The position numbers and the translations under genes are program-made. A stretch of 5,657 nucleotides of DNA from Kordiimonadaceae bacterium (GTDB taxonomy: Bacteria; Pseudomonadota; Alphaproteobacteria; Sphingomonadales; Kordiimonadaceae): contig JABABO010000310.1 of assembly GCA_014238195.1 (NCBI GenBank), positions 1-5,657 of the forward strand, written 5' to 3'. Of the stretch, positions 1 to 5,657 are shown in pieces. Position 1 is the stretch's first letter; every line of letters begins with the position of its first letter. Below the pieces are notes generated by a model. That model ran no database searches and had not been told where the DNA came from. It saw only the letters and a program-made list of their open reading frames with translations.

Positions 1-1017
1 CACCCGCACCACATCACCGTTTACTTTTGCCGACACCGTGTAAGGCGCGTCCTCAGCAGCAATAGGGTCTGTGCGATAGCTAATCTGCCCCGTCGCTTTG
101 TCAAAATAGGCTTTTTGGGTTTTCTTGTTAACCGTCCAAAGGTCACTATTCGGGTGGCTTTTAGCCAGGTCATAAAAGGCCTTCGCCACACGGTTCTTCT
201 CACCGCGTATGATGGCTTCTTGGCCCGCCATAAAAATATGTGGGATAATTTCGCCCGCGCGACTCTTGCGGCCAAAGGCGTGCTTAAATTCCTTGCCCTT
301 AACGCTTTTGCCCGTGCTGGTGTTCACTGAAACCGTGTCTAGCTCCGCCCCCGCCGTCATCTCAGCAGGGCCTTTAAGCGGCACATAGTATTTCCAGCGT
401 TTTTTTAACTGTGCCGCTTCTGTCTCGCTCAGCAGGCCGTCATCGACCCTTGCTTGCAGCATGGCCGCTTGGAACCCATCAACCCGCGTGGCAAGCTGCT
501 TAAGTTTTGCCTCCTTACCACTGTTTTTAACCGCTTGCAGTATGGCCGTGGCTTCACTGTCGGTCATGCCAGCGCCGCTGCCGTCCGCAAATTCAGGGTT
601 AATCGAAGCAATATAGGCGTTACGCTCCCCAGCATGGCGGGCATACAGGTATGTTTCTAGCTCGTCCATGCTGACACCTTGCGCCGTCATGTCATCGATT
701 AACGGTTCCAGGTGCAGATCTGTCATGTCATCCATCCGTGCGCCCACACGCCCCGCATACAGGGTTTCCTTCATGTAGGCATCCATATCCTCGCTCAACA
801 CGCCGCTCTTGCGCTCAATCTCACCTTGGATACGCCGCAAGGGCAACATGCTGTCCTGCACACTGTGGCGCAGGCGGTCAAATTGTTCTGCGATGGCCCG
901 CTTGTTGCTCGCAGCCCTGACACGCTGCCATATTGGGGCTTGAGTTTCCCGCAGCAGTTCAACCGCGCTGGCATTCGGTTGGCCAAAGTCTTGCGCCAGC
1001 ATGGTGTGTGATTTTTC
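1..1017 (-). other. Domain: helical region upstream of LPD38 in polyvalent proteins (residues ~1547 to window edge)
   Basis: A long, mostly helical stretch with the landmarks PIWQRVRAASNKRAIAEQFDR, then ETYLYARHAGERN (1667-1679), NPEFADGSGAGMTDSEA, WKYYVPLKG (1754-1762) and GKEFKHAFGRKSRAGE (1787-1802). From family knowledge, 'eYLyArHA.ERN', 'GSGMT..eA' and 'Y.nYVPLRG' recur in giant phage and prophage proteins immediately before the LPD38 domain, and 'K....FGR.SrA..I..hif' follows YVPL. LPD38 itself would therefore be expected just beyond the window edge; that is a prediction. No enzymatic motif is recognised. The window ends at a strand-rich segment (APYTVSAKVNGDVVRV), so this module is truncated only by the window. 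Confidence 0.6.
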
Positions 1018-4000
1018 CCGCAGCGCAAACTTTTCGCTCTGCTGTTGCTCCTTGACAAAATCCTTTTTTGTTAATATTCTTCTACTTGTGCTCGATTGTG
1101 AGACTCCCGAGGATTGGTCTTGGGACCAGTGTAACAATCGGGCGCTTTTTTCTTGATCAATATAAACCACACGGTCTTGCTGTTGGGCTGCTTTTAGCCA
1201 ATTCTCTAAGCGAGATTTACCAAATGCTGTAAGCACCAGATCAACTTTATTACGGGATAGTGTTATGCTTGGTCTAACCGCAGCTAGCATACGTTCGCCG
1301 TCATTGTTACGGGCATCCAGAACATGCACGAGTGATTTATTTTCCTTATCATAAACAATCATAATGGGGTCAGTGATTAATTCTGGCAGGCGTTTAACCA
1401 CTTCGGTATCGGTCGCTGCGCCATGCTTGCCGCGCAAGACCTTGTTCAATTCAGTTTGCTTCATGACAAGGGGTCGCCGTGGAAACCCTAACCTGATTAA
1501 AATGGGATGACCTGTTGCCAGTACTGGAATTTCTGAGATACTCGTATCATTAGCTAAAATTCTATCAATATCCTTGGCAAATATACGCGCTGTAGGTTTG
1601 CGCAGCGCAAACTTTTCGCCCTCAGCCGTTCTCTCAGCCGCCTTTTCAACAGACGGGTCAAGCTGGACGGTGCGGAAGCTTTCAAAATCATTCGGCGGTG
1701 TTACCTGTTCCCCTGCTTGGACGCGGCTGCCAACCTCCCCCGTCTCGACGGCTCTGAACACGTCCGCACTGCTGATAAAGCCTTGCCCCCTTAAGGCACT
1801 GCGAATACGCTCAAATAATTGTTTCAGCTTATCAAAGGCACGGCGGCTGAACAGTTCAGGCACCTTGGGGCCAGTGCCTGCCGCCCAGTCCGCATAGCTT
1901 TCCGCAATCGCTTCTTCCATCAAAGCGTCTTCACTTAAGTTCTGGTCAGCATACAGCTTGCGCACCGACTTTAAGCGGCGTTTGCCTGTCATCTTTAGGG
2001 CATTCCATTCAGACGTACTAAACAGGCCCAAATCGCGCAAGGCGTGGATAATCTCGTGGTTTAGGGTGCGCTTTTTGTCGCCAGCATCCAGCGCCACCTC
2101 GATCAAGCCGCGCATATAACGGCCATCGGCATCAACCTTTTGCCCCGTGACAACACTGTAAAAATCATTCACCAGCTTGACACGCACTTTATCGTCAAGT
2201 TTTACCTCAGCCAGCCGCGCTTCAAGCTCTGCTTTTGCTGCCTTAAAATCAGCAGGCTTTCGTATGTCATTCAGATCATCAACAAATTGCACGTTGATTA
2301 AATCGTCTTTTTGGGTTAACCTAGATTTATCCGAGGGAGTTTGGACGACTTGATTAGTTTCAAGCCCTGTCTCTGACTCTTTTGGCTTAGAAGCCCTGTC
2401 ACCTCCTCGGCCCCAGTCTTTGTTTGCTGGCAAACCCTTGGATGCCGCAGGGTTTCTTACTTTCGGGTCATAGTCCCATGTCAGATTATAAAATTTATTG
2501 CCACGACCATCTTCAAAGATTGTTACCAATACTTCTTTGGATTCGCCTGCCAGTTCCACTGGGGTTAGTAATTTGTGAAAGAATTTAATGTTTTTGTCAT
2601 CGAATTTATCATTTTCAACTGTCTCAATAAGTACACCCTTGCGAATTATTTCTGGTAACTTGATAACAAGCTTTAGTTTTTTCTTTTGTGCGCCAGACGT
2701 TTTAAACTTTCCAGCCCCTTTATCTGAAAAATACACATCACCAAGTACTGGATGTGCCACACGAGTGCCTTGTAAATTTTTCTTATAAAAATCATATGCA
2801 GCGTCTTGAATTTTTGACTTAGCATTGCGCTCATTTAATTCTTTACCCGTCAAATAAACTGTTGATCTCTTGCGGCGCTGCAACTTGCTGCGATCATCGG
2901 GCGTCTGCCCATCCTTCTTTAGCTGATAAATCTCCTTCACGCCGTTATCGGTTTCACGCACTTTCAGCTTCTGAAACAATTCATCAAAGGCTTTGTTTAT
3001 TGTTTTGGCCTCAACGTCTGTGGGGTAAGGGTAATCCTGATGATCATAGGTTTCTTGGGTCGCAACATTGGCTAGATAATCATTTTTAACCCCTTGTTCG
3101 GCTAGCTTATCAATCACGTAACGCTCGAACGTGCGCGCGGTCAGTTCTCTCACCGTTGAATAATGATCCTTGGTGCGGGTCTTGTCTAAATTTTGACTGC
3201 GCTTTAATAGGTTACTTCCTTGTATGACCTCGCGTATATTTTGAAACGCCTCGACAACTTCCATGCGCACACTATTGCCGCCGCCCATTGCACCCTTACG
3301 CGCCCCTTCGCTTAGATAATCTTTGGTATGCGACTGACTGCCAAAATAATTATCAAGCGCGTGCCACCATTCGTGCGCCAAACTGCCCTTACCACCTGTT
3401 TTTGTTAAATTGATAACAACGCGGCTCGGCTCAAAATGTGCAGCAACGTTGCCGCCCCGTCCCCTTGCCCCAAAAGCAAGGCCAAGCCCCCCTTTTAGGC
3501 TTAAGGCATCGCGGGGAACATTGATCACATCTGCCATATCACTCAGGGCATCAAAGGCATCATTCAGGTCATCACGGCGGCGGTCTTGTTCGACCCAGTT
3601 GCCAAACTCAACACCCCGAAAACGAAAGGTCTTGGTAAAGGTGTCAGGGGTTGTGTTTGCCCCACTGCGGTGATCTTTGCCCACGCGCGGCTGATTGGTG
3701 TTACTGCGCATGTTTGGCAGTTTTTTCTTAGCTTTGAGTTCTTCAAGTAACGCACTTTCGTTTTCATCCAAATATTGCGCCGCTTCAAGCCGTGTATCAA
3801 AACTCTTTAGCGCTATATATTTTCGTGACGCAACCTTTTTGCCGATATAATATTTTTTATCATTACGGTTTATCCAAGTATCCAGTTTGGTTTGCTTTGT
3901 GTTAGGCGCGGCCTTTTTTTGCGCCAGAACGCTATCGATCACTTTTCTTGCGGCATCCAGTGTTTCAGGCAAATTCTTAGACACTGTCGTGTTATCAGCA

Positions 4001-5657
4001 ATCGAGCCATTGTAGGATAAATAATGATTTCCCATCCTGTTTTTGATGGCATAACCCTTTACCAGTCTTATGTCTTCAGGCGGCAAATCCTTAAACAACT
4101 CAAAGGCACGCGCGACGTCTCCCTCCCCAAAGCGCTTAGAGCTTTTTAAGGCCGCCAGAGCTTGGTCAACAGGCATCGTGCCATCTATTATCGATGCGGC
4201 ACTTTTGCGAACATCGTCTATATGATCTGCCCATGACGATACATAGTGCTGTTTTGGCCGTTTCGGCAACTGCTCCCGCATGAGCGTTACCAAGTTTAAC
4301 GCTTGCGGGTCTACACCTTCACTCAGAAGTTTTTTATAATTTGGTAGTGGGAATCGCTCCGCAAAGGTCGCTTTTTTGTCATGGGTCATGTCTTTGCGTA
4401 ATTGTAAGGCATAAGCAGCCTTGTCTTTTCTCGCGCCGCCGATCTTCTCCCCGAAATCATCAATCACCCCAGAATCAGCAACTGGTGCAGTGTCTTGAAC
4501 GGGCTGTGGGTCAGGCTCCTGTAATACAGGTTGTACAGGTTCAGTTTTTAAAGGCTCAGGGGCGGGATTTTGTACTAATTTTGGTACTATTTCGGGGGTT
4601 ATGCCTGTTTTTTGCACAACTTCTGGTGCAGTTTTTGGCGCAACATCTGCAACAGGTGGCGCGGTTTCCAGCCTGCGAAACGTGCCTGTTTTTATGTGCT
4701 GCTCGCCAATCACTTCATGGCTTTCACTGTCATACACGGGTTCCCATTCCGCAAGGGTGGGGGCCTGTTCGCTGGGGGCCTGTTCGCTGGTGCTCTGTTC
4801 GCTGGTTTCCTGTTCGCTGGTGCTCTGGGGCGTGTTGGGGCTTATGGCCGCGTCACTGCCATCCGCTTCATCCATCATCGCCTTGCCCGCGCTGATCAGG
4901 TCCGTGGGGATAGGGCTTGCAATATCTGCCGCAGTTACATTATCAGGCACATTCTCAGGCACAGGGTCTGGTGTAACGGGGTCTGGGGTAACAGGGTCTT
5001 GTGCCGCTTCTGGTGCTCCATTAGGCGTATCAGGGCGCTGTAAACGGCCTTTCAGCATTTGGCCGCCAACTGCCGCCACTTCAATAGGCGCTGTGGCTAG
5101 GTCTGCGACCGATTCCATCACAACCTCACCCCAGTTAATTTTACCGTCTGTCGCTAGCTGGGCCAAGCCTTCCCCCGTCCCCGCCAGCGTGGGCTGCAAG
5201 GCGGCTTGTGCGGCCAAGGTTTTTAATGTGCTGCCAAACGTTTTGCTGGCAAGGCCGCCTGACAAGGTATCAAACGCCCCAATGATCGCCCCGCGCTTAA
5301 ACCCATGCAATTCCGCCTGCTGCATCAGGTCTTGATCAAGCAATGTTGCTAAGGCTTGCTCAGGGTCGCTCAGGTCAATGCCTTGACGCTCGATAAATTC
5401 CGTTGCCGATGCATAACGTTCCGTCAGGCCACTTGCCCCGCCCATCACCACAGCCCCTGCGCCTGGGTTACGTGTGACTAAAGTCACCGCCACCGCCGCC
5501 GCTAACTGTGGCACAGACTCAGTACCAAGTTCCGCCGCCATAATCAGCGTGTCCAAGGGGTTATCCGCTGCCGCCTTCAGCGTCGACACTAAATCATTAT
5601 CCGCCGTCATGATTTTATGCTGCGCCCGCTTTGCAGCGGCGCTCATGGGAATGCTGG
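1..5657 (-). CDS. Giant multidomain polyvalent protein of a phage/prophage or conjugative element, partial at both ends
   Basis: One uninterrupted minus-strand frame fills the window: 1,885 full codons with no TAA, TAG or TGA, plus two bases of an earlier codon at 5656-5657. It carries a hydrophobic Ala/Gly-rich region, a Pro/Glu-rich linker, an LPD1-type HExxH module (H761-H765), an LPD3-like module, a second HExxH module (H1200-H1204), a MuF_C-like module and a helical C-terminal region of the LPD38-associated type. In known families this combination marks polyvalent proteins, which are proposed to enter the recipient with phage or plasmid DNA and protect it or reshape the host. Catalysis is inferred only from the two HExxH motifs. 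There is no cysteine codon in the whole stretch. An ATG at residue 4 (5644-5646) lacks a visible Shine-Dalgarno in the few bases upstream and is probably internal. No frameshift is seen: the frame stays coherent through every recognised domain, so the gene looks intact here. Confidence 0.95.
1019..1037 (-). repeat. 19-bp direct repeat, copy 2 (residues EKFALR, 1541-1546)
   Basis: Identical over 19 bp to 1601-1619; the copies are 582 bp (194 codons) apart, and the match stops at both ends with the neighbouring base. Here the peptide is SEKFALR. It marks the border between the MuF_C-like module and the C-terminal helical region. Confidence 0.9.
1036..1599 (-). other. Domain: phage MuF C-terminal-like (MuF_C) module (residues ~1353-1540)
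   Basis: The landmarks are GHPILIRLGFPRRPLVMKQT with M1398, then the helix ELNKVLRGKHG, then RLPELITDPIMIVYD (from R1422), SLVHVLDARNNDGERMLAAV, a strand NKVDLVLTAFGKS, then NWLKAAQQQDRVVYIDQEKSARLL. This order ('pl.mt..hl.K..+.KHg...', 'LPelL.dPvmI.', '..vv..Dg...iaAv', 'n.i.SvyGK', 'v.Yi.kekA.+LL') matches what I know of the C-terminal MuF domain, found in Mu gpF-like head proteins and in polyvalent and toxin-bearing phage proteins. Its biochemical role is not established to my knowledge. The last part (SSGVSQSSTSRR) is a Ser-rich spacer. By hand count, bases 1081-1560 are about 45% GC, lower than the 59% of 1621-1800, and the module lies exactly between the two 19-bp repeats. Confidence 0.7.
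1601..1619 (-). repeat. 19-bp direct repeat, copy 1 (residues EKFALR, 1347-1352)
   Basis: The plus strand reads cgcagcgcaaacttttcgc, identical to 1019-1037, and both copies are in the same orientation and reading frame. The encoded peptide is EKFALR, preceded by Gly here. It marks the border between the second HExxH module and the MuF_C-like module. Confidence 0.9.
1618..2295 (-). other. Domain: second HExxH metallopeptidase-like module (residues ~1121-1346)
   Basis: A strand reading YMRGLIEVALDA precedes TLNHEIIHALRDLGLFSTSEW, with HEIIH at H1200, E1201 and H1204 (bases 2044-2058). Then EEAIAESYADW (1247-1257) supplies a glutamate, E1248 or E1252, as the likely third zinc ligand, giving a gluzincin-like HExxH...E layout. 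Phage polyvalent proteins frequently carry this type: an 'L..G' strand, HE.IHAL.+.GLF..EW, EEAIAE.., then LF.RI...LRGQGF..A..VF..ve.GEVG.R. The last part is visible as QLFERIRSALRGQGF and AVETGEVGSR. It is clearly different from the first HExxH module. A protease that cleaves host or co-delivered proteins is plausible; the substrate is unknown. The predicted ligands are all present. Confidence 0.8.
2296..2457 (-). other. Linker: polar, charged spacer (residues ~1067-1120)
   Basis: A low-complexity stretch rich in Lys, Asp, Gly, Ser, Thr and Gln (GLPANKDWGRGGDRASKPKE, then ETGLETNQVVQTPSDKS) with few hydrophobic residues. It separates the LPD3-like module from the second HExxH module and appears disordered. 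Confidence 0.6.
2458..2865 (-). other. Domain: LPD3-like module, AT-rich (residues ~931-1066)
   Basis: After a basic helix (ELNERNAKSKIQDAAYDFY) comes a beta-rich section: a strand pair around HPVLGDVYFSDKG, then the Lys-rich KFKTSGAQKKKLKL, then KLPEIIRKGVLIET, IKFFHKLLTPVEL, and VLVTIFEDGRGNKFYNLTWDY ending near Y1062. That order (a G-K-S/T element, then 'lPeii+xG', then a strand pair ending in a 'fYnl' type strand) fits what I remember of LPD3, found in polyvalent proteins and in phage MuF-linked proteins. No catalytic residues are evident. By hand count, bases 2521-2820 are only about 35% GC, well below the flanking modules, which suggests separate acquisition. Confidence 0.6.
2866..3723 (-). 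other. Domain: LPD1-type module with HExxH zincin-like motif (residues ~645-930)
   Basis: The conserved landmarks are FRFRGVEFGNWV (677-688), LGLAFGARGRGG (724-735), AHFEPSRVVINLTK (739-752) and SLAHEWWHALDNYFG starting at S758. HEWWH (H761, E762, H765; bases 3361-3375) fits the zinc-binding HExxH pattern. ELTARTFERYV begins at E837, a candidate third zinc ligand. I recall this set of motifs as a large polyvalent protein-associated domain, most likely LPD1; the exact LPD number is from memory. By analogy it would be a metallopeptidase-like enzyme acting after entry into the recipient, though substrate and activity are unknown. All three putative ligands are present, so it looks intact. The part from about 850 on (NDYLANVATQETYDHQDYPYP) fits the end of the same module, followed by a charged tail. 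Confidence 0.75.
3736..4053 (-). other. Region: two similar small alpha/beta segments before the zincin module (residues 535-640)
   Basis: Residues 535-579 (starting YAIKNRMGNHYL and ending in a helix with TLDAARKVIDSVLAQ) and residues about 601-640 (starting KYYIGKKVASRKYIAL, then FDTRLEAAQYLDENESALL) have the same layout: two beta-like strands with alternating hydrophobic residues, then a helix with an AxxxL pattern. The second resembles a segment that often precedes the LPD1-type core in polyvalent proteins. Residue identity between the two is low, so the duplication is an inference from pattern. A role in nucleic-acid or ligand binding is possible but unsupported. Confidence 0.4.
4423..4461 (-). 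other. Motif: DDFGEKIGGARKD (residues 399-411), entry to the folded core
   Basis: Right after the disordered linker comes DDFGEKIGGARKD. From memory, an FGEKIGGARKD motif recurs in polyvalent proteins of phages and conjugative elements, upstream of the LPD1-type module. It marks the start of the structured section here. Its function is not known to me. The stretch that follows (412-530) is helical and basic, with no catalytic motif that I recognise. Confidence 0.6.
4765..4824 (-). repeat. 15-bp tandem repeat, four copies, encoding xxSEQ pentapeptides (residues 278-297)
   Basis: Four consecutive units translate as STSEQ, ETSEQ, STSEQ and APSEQ, followed by a trailing AP. In DNA each unit shares AGCGAACAG on the minus strand and varies in the other two codons. 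Copy number can change by slippage in steps of 15 bp without breaking the frame. On the plus strand the same repeat reads as an LFAG-like pentapeptide pattern, which is only the shadow. Confidence 0.9.
4960..4998 (-). repeat. Short tandem repeat encoding DPVTP units (residues 220-232)
   Basis: The translation reads DPVTPDPVTPDPV. These are 15-bp units, two full and one partial, that differ at third positions (GTT ACC CCA then GTT ACA CCA), so the duplication is not brand new. It lies in the disordered linker. Confidence 0.85.
5047..5607 (-). other. Domain: Ala/Gly-rich hydrophobic helical region (residues ~17-203)
   Basis: This part is dominated by Ala, Gly, Leu, Val and Thr, with amphipathic to hydrophobic stretches such as VPQLAAAVAVTLVT (about residues 48-61) followed by Gly/Ala-rich turns, and FKRGAIIGAFDTLSGG further on. 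Similar regions, with helices of hydrophobic residues separated by Gly/Pro turns, are common near the N-terminal half of large phage ejection proteins and polyvalent proteins. No segment is long and purely apolar enough to call a classical transmembrane helix with confidence. I infer a membrane-interacting or virion-packed helical region. It has no catalytic motif that I recognise. The protein presumably continues upstream of the window. Confidence 0.6.

Larger units (their letters stand above)
4471..5046 (-). other. Domain linker: Pro/Glu/Gln/Ser/Thr-rich disordered region (residues ~204-395)
   Basis: The composition is very biased: Pro, Glu, Gln, Val, Thr and Ala dominate, with almost no aromatic residues except a short stretch around residues 300-325 that includes AEWEPVYD. 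It holds two sets of short tandem repeats (annotated separately), and then a run of Pro-Val/Pro-Glu spaced motifs such as EPVQPVLQEPDPQPVQ. This is the signature of an extended, disordered linker. It separates the hydrophobic region from the folded modules that follow, which would allow each to act independently. The plus strand opposite has long open frames only because of this composition. Confidence 0.8.

Noticed and set aside
1141..1160. T-rich run after GC-rich bases as a rho-independent terminator
   Set aside because: No convincing stem precedes it, and it lies within the coding frame in the middle of the MuF_C-like module.
1019..1619. Two identical 19-bp repeats as the start of a CRISPR array or as insertion-sequence ends
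   Set aside because: There are only two copies with a 563-bp interval that is coding; they are direct rather than inverted, and no transposase is present.
2521..2865. AT-rich tract as a promoter or intergenic region
   Set aside because: The giant frame runs through it without a stop, and its translation has a coherent LPD3-like pattern, so the AT richness is coding.
4341..4895. Plus-strand open frame of 184 codons
   Set aside because: Its product is rich in Cys, Gln, Arg and Trp with a WGPVRW-type repeat that is only the antisense reading of the SEQ repeat; it has no recognisable fold and no ribosome binding site of note.
4612..5043. Plus-strand frame with an apparent LFAG pentapeptide repeat, reminiscent of pentapeptide-repeat proteins
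   Set aside because: The pattern comes from the 15-bp tandem repeat read on the wrong strand; only four units exist and the rest does not follow the pentapeptide-repeat rule.
4601..5335. Plus-strand open frame of 244 codons
   Set aside because: It lies opposite the Pro/Ala/Glu-rich linker and the hydrophobic region of the giant minus-strand gene. Its product is a low-complexity Ser/Ala/Gly/Cys mixture with no domain, as expected of an antisense shadow.
5644..5646. ATG at residue 4 as the possible true start of the giant gene
   Set aside because: The frame is open to the window edge, the few bases upstream show no Shine-Dalgarno, and the residues that follow read like an internal helical segment. 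It cannot be excluded without upstream sequence.

Overview
The window lies entirely inside one giant protein-coding gene on the minus strand. In the frame whose codons end at position 1, all 1,885 complete codons (5655 down to 1) are open. I split the whole window into triplets and found no stop. Neither the true start nor the stop is in the window, so this is an internal piece of a protein longer than 1,885 residues. Below, residues are numbered from the first complete codon (5655-5653). There is no intergenic DNA, no RNA gene and no CRISPR array, and no second gene is supported on either strand.

The architecture is that of a 'polyvalent protein': the very large multidomain proteins of tailed phages, prophages and conjugative elements thought to be delivered with the DNA into a new host. 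In protein order: an Ala/Gly-rich hydrophobic helical region (about 17-203); a long Pro/Glu/Gln/Ser-rich linker with short tandem repeats (204-395); an IGGARKD motif and a basic helical stretch with a possible internal duplication (399-640); a first HExxH zincin-like module of the LPD1 type (about 645-930); an AT-rich LPD3-like module (about 931-1066); a polar linker; a second, unrelated HExxH metallopeptidase-like module (about 1121-1340); a MuF C-terminal-like module (about 1353-1540) bracketed by perfect 19-bp direct repeats; and a long helical region (1547-1885) of the kind that precedes LPD38 in these proteins, cut off by the window edge.

The host is probably a proteobacterium with mid-range GC, but this is only an impression; the gene surely belongs to a mobile element, so composition says little about the chromosome. 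GC is uneven in a way that follows domain borders: about 59% at 1621-1800, 45% in the MuF_C-like module and 35% in the LPD3-like core (hand counts). That is direct evidence for mosaic, module-by-module assembly.

The most striking observations are that the 1,885 residues contain no cysteine codon at all, that two distinct HExxH modules share one chain, and that the MuF_C-like module sits between identical repeats exactly 194 codons apart, so recombination between them would remove it cleanly in frame. Domain names are recalled from family knowledge, not from a search.
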